In this document: one piece after another, positions 63,131-64,000 of the stretch
Layout: each line of letters begins with the position of its first letter
Position numbering within the stretch: the stretch's first letter is position 1
Source of the DNA: Nematopogon swammerdamellus
Lineage: Eukaryota > Arthropoda > Insecta > Lepidoptera > Adelidae
Direction: 5' to 3'
Assembly: GCA_946902875.1 (NCBI GenBank)
Contig: OX336338.1
Span: 8,113,971-8,177,970, forward strand
DNA: 64,000 bases
The notes under the pieces: model-generated
What the model was told of the DNA's origin: nothing
What the model saw: only the letters and a program-made list of their open reading frames with translations
Database searches by the model: none
Program-made: the position numbers and the translations under genes

Positions 63131-63262
63131 CCGAAGGGAAGCACTTACATGACACCTAGTTCACCAAGGTGTTATGGGCTGACATCACGGATGTAGTAGG
63201 TGAATATTTGACACGGTTGGCTATATAGCCAACCGTGTCAGTTTCCATTAAGAAAAAAAAGT
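63131..63262 (+). repeat. SINE family A 3' part with palindromic end
   Basis: CCGAAGGGAAGCACTTACAT, ACCTAGTTCACC, GGTGTTATGGGCTGACATCA, GTTTCCATTAAGAAAAAAAA. Near the end, the expected GATGTAGCCAACCGTGTCA is replaced by a perfect 32-bp palindrome (63209-63240): TGACACGGTTGGCTAT and its complement. Confidence 0.75.
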
Positions 63263-64000
63263 TTATTTGTCTCAATGTTACAACCATGCTACAACTTATT
63301 ATCACGAAGTAGGTATATTATGTAAGTGAAGTAGCAAAAAGTAGACGGAAAAAATAATAAGAATGAAAGTAGCCAAAGAATAAAGAAGATTTGTATTTGC
63401 TAGATTGAGAATGGCACAGAGAGAAGTCTATGCGCGCACGTTCGCGGCGCAAGTAGCCGATCTCTGTTCTGTGGAGATAACAAATAAATGAACCCTAAAA
63501 TATTCGTACCATCATTTATTTAATTAATAATTTATTATCTTTCAACGTAATCCTTATAAATGAAGCCGAAAATATTAAGTATCTATGTATGTATGGTATG
63601 CGCCGTCACCAATCGATGTTTGCTTATAAGTCGAGAACTACTCAATCAATACACATGGGGTTTTCACTGGCGTATTTTGGCACGTCCATATTTCCGCAAA
63701 GTGATGCCGCGGGATAAGATATCAATTAATAAACCCAAAAATAAATCAAACTAAGCACGCATTTAAAGATCTAGAGACACTATCTAATTAAGCGCCTAAA
63801 ATAAACATTTGTCACTGAAATCAGCGATAAATCCATAGACACGGCTCAGCGAGCGTATGCTACACAGTGACCTACATAGCTGCAGGATCGGCTGCGGTGG
63901 TTATCAGATTTCGCCAATCACAAAAAAAAAATAATCCCCAGCCTCTAAAGCGTATGTGTTGCTTCAAAAAGTGTCCGCTTTCAGGGCGACCTGTTCGGTG
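63263..64000. other. no gene recognised
   Basis: AT-rich; the 64-codon frame at 63560-63754 matches nothing I know. Confidence 0.4.

Overview
The window looks like moth or butterfly (Lepidoptera) nuclear DNA. It is AT-rich, has no convincing host protein-coding gene, and is filled with dispersed repeats of types common in lepidopteran genomes: elements ending in GCCGCGGGC..CTAG, repeats ending in GGCCAAGTGCGAGTCG, and LINE tails built around AAAGGTTGACTG. Order and species cannot be fixed from sequence alone. It reads as intergenic or intronic sequence.

Layout. Positions 1-3200: a 79-bp tandem repeat, then a 5'-truncated Penelope-like retroelement (reverse transcriptase plus GIY-YIG endonuclease) inserted into an older DNA element, with a 12-bp target duplication. 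3332-3839: a TTAA-flanked, piggyBac-type non-autonomous element. 4.4-9.4 kb: GC-rich sequence, dispersed repeats, a SINE with a 5S rRNA-like head, a LINE ORF2 fragment and a foldback element. 9471-10993: a composite foldback or Helitron-like element with arms of ~66-bp repeats in opposite orientation around a fragment of a retroelement protein. 11-20 kb: LINE 3' ends, a second TTAA-flanked element (12406-13011), a 0.47-kb inverted-repeat element and several SINEs. 20-35 kb: repeats of the GGCCAAGTGCGAGTCG family, two decayed mariner-type transposases and G-rich stretches. 35-54 kb: sparse, with a CpG-rich block at 36.4-37.2 kb and three foldback elements. 54.6-55.7 kb: a 37-bp minisatellite. 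57362-62711: a complete, very young Ty3/Gypsy LTR retrotransposon. 62.7-64 kb: mostly unassigned, with one SINE whose end has become a palindrome.

The only locus that looks functional is the Gypsy element. Its 431-bp LTRs differ at one base, it has a 4-bp target duplication, and gag and pol are both open. They overlap in the -1 frame at a canonical GGGAAAC slippery heptamer directly before the gag stop, followed 8 nt later by a stem-loop. Nearly everything else is decayed or non-autonomous. The most unusual structures are the composite element at 9.5-11 kb, the 5S/tRNA-like SINE head, SINEs sharing a core but differing in 3' tails, and the Penelope insertion with a possible hammerhead-ribozyme-like motif. 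Family names for short repeats rest on comparison within this window and general recall, not on database searches.
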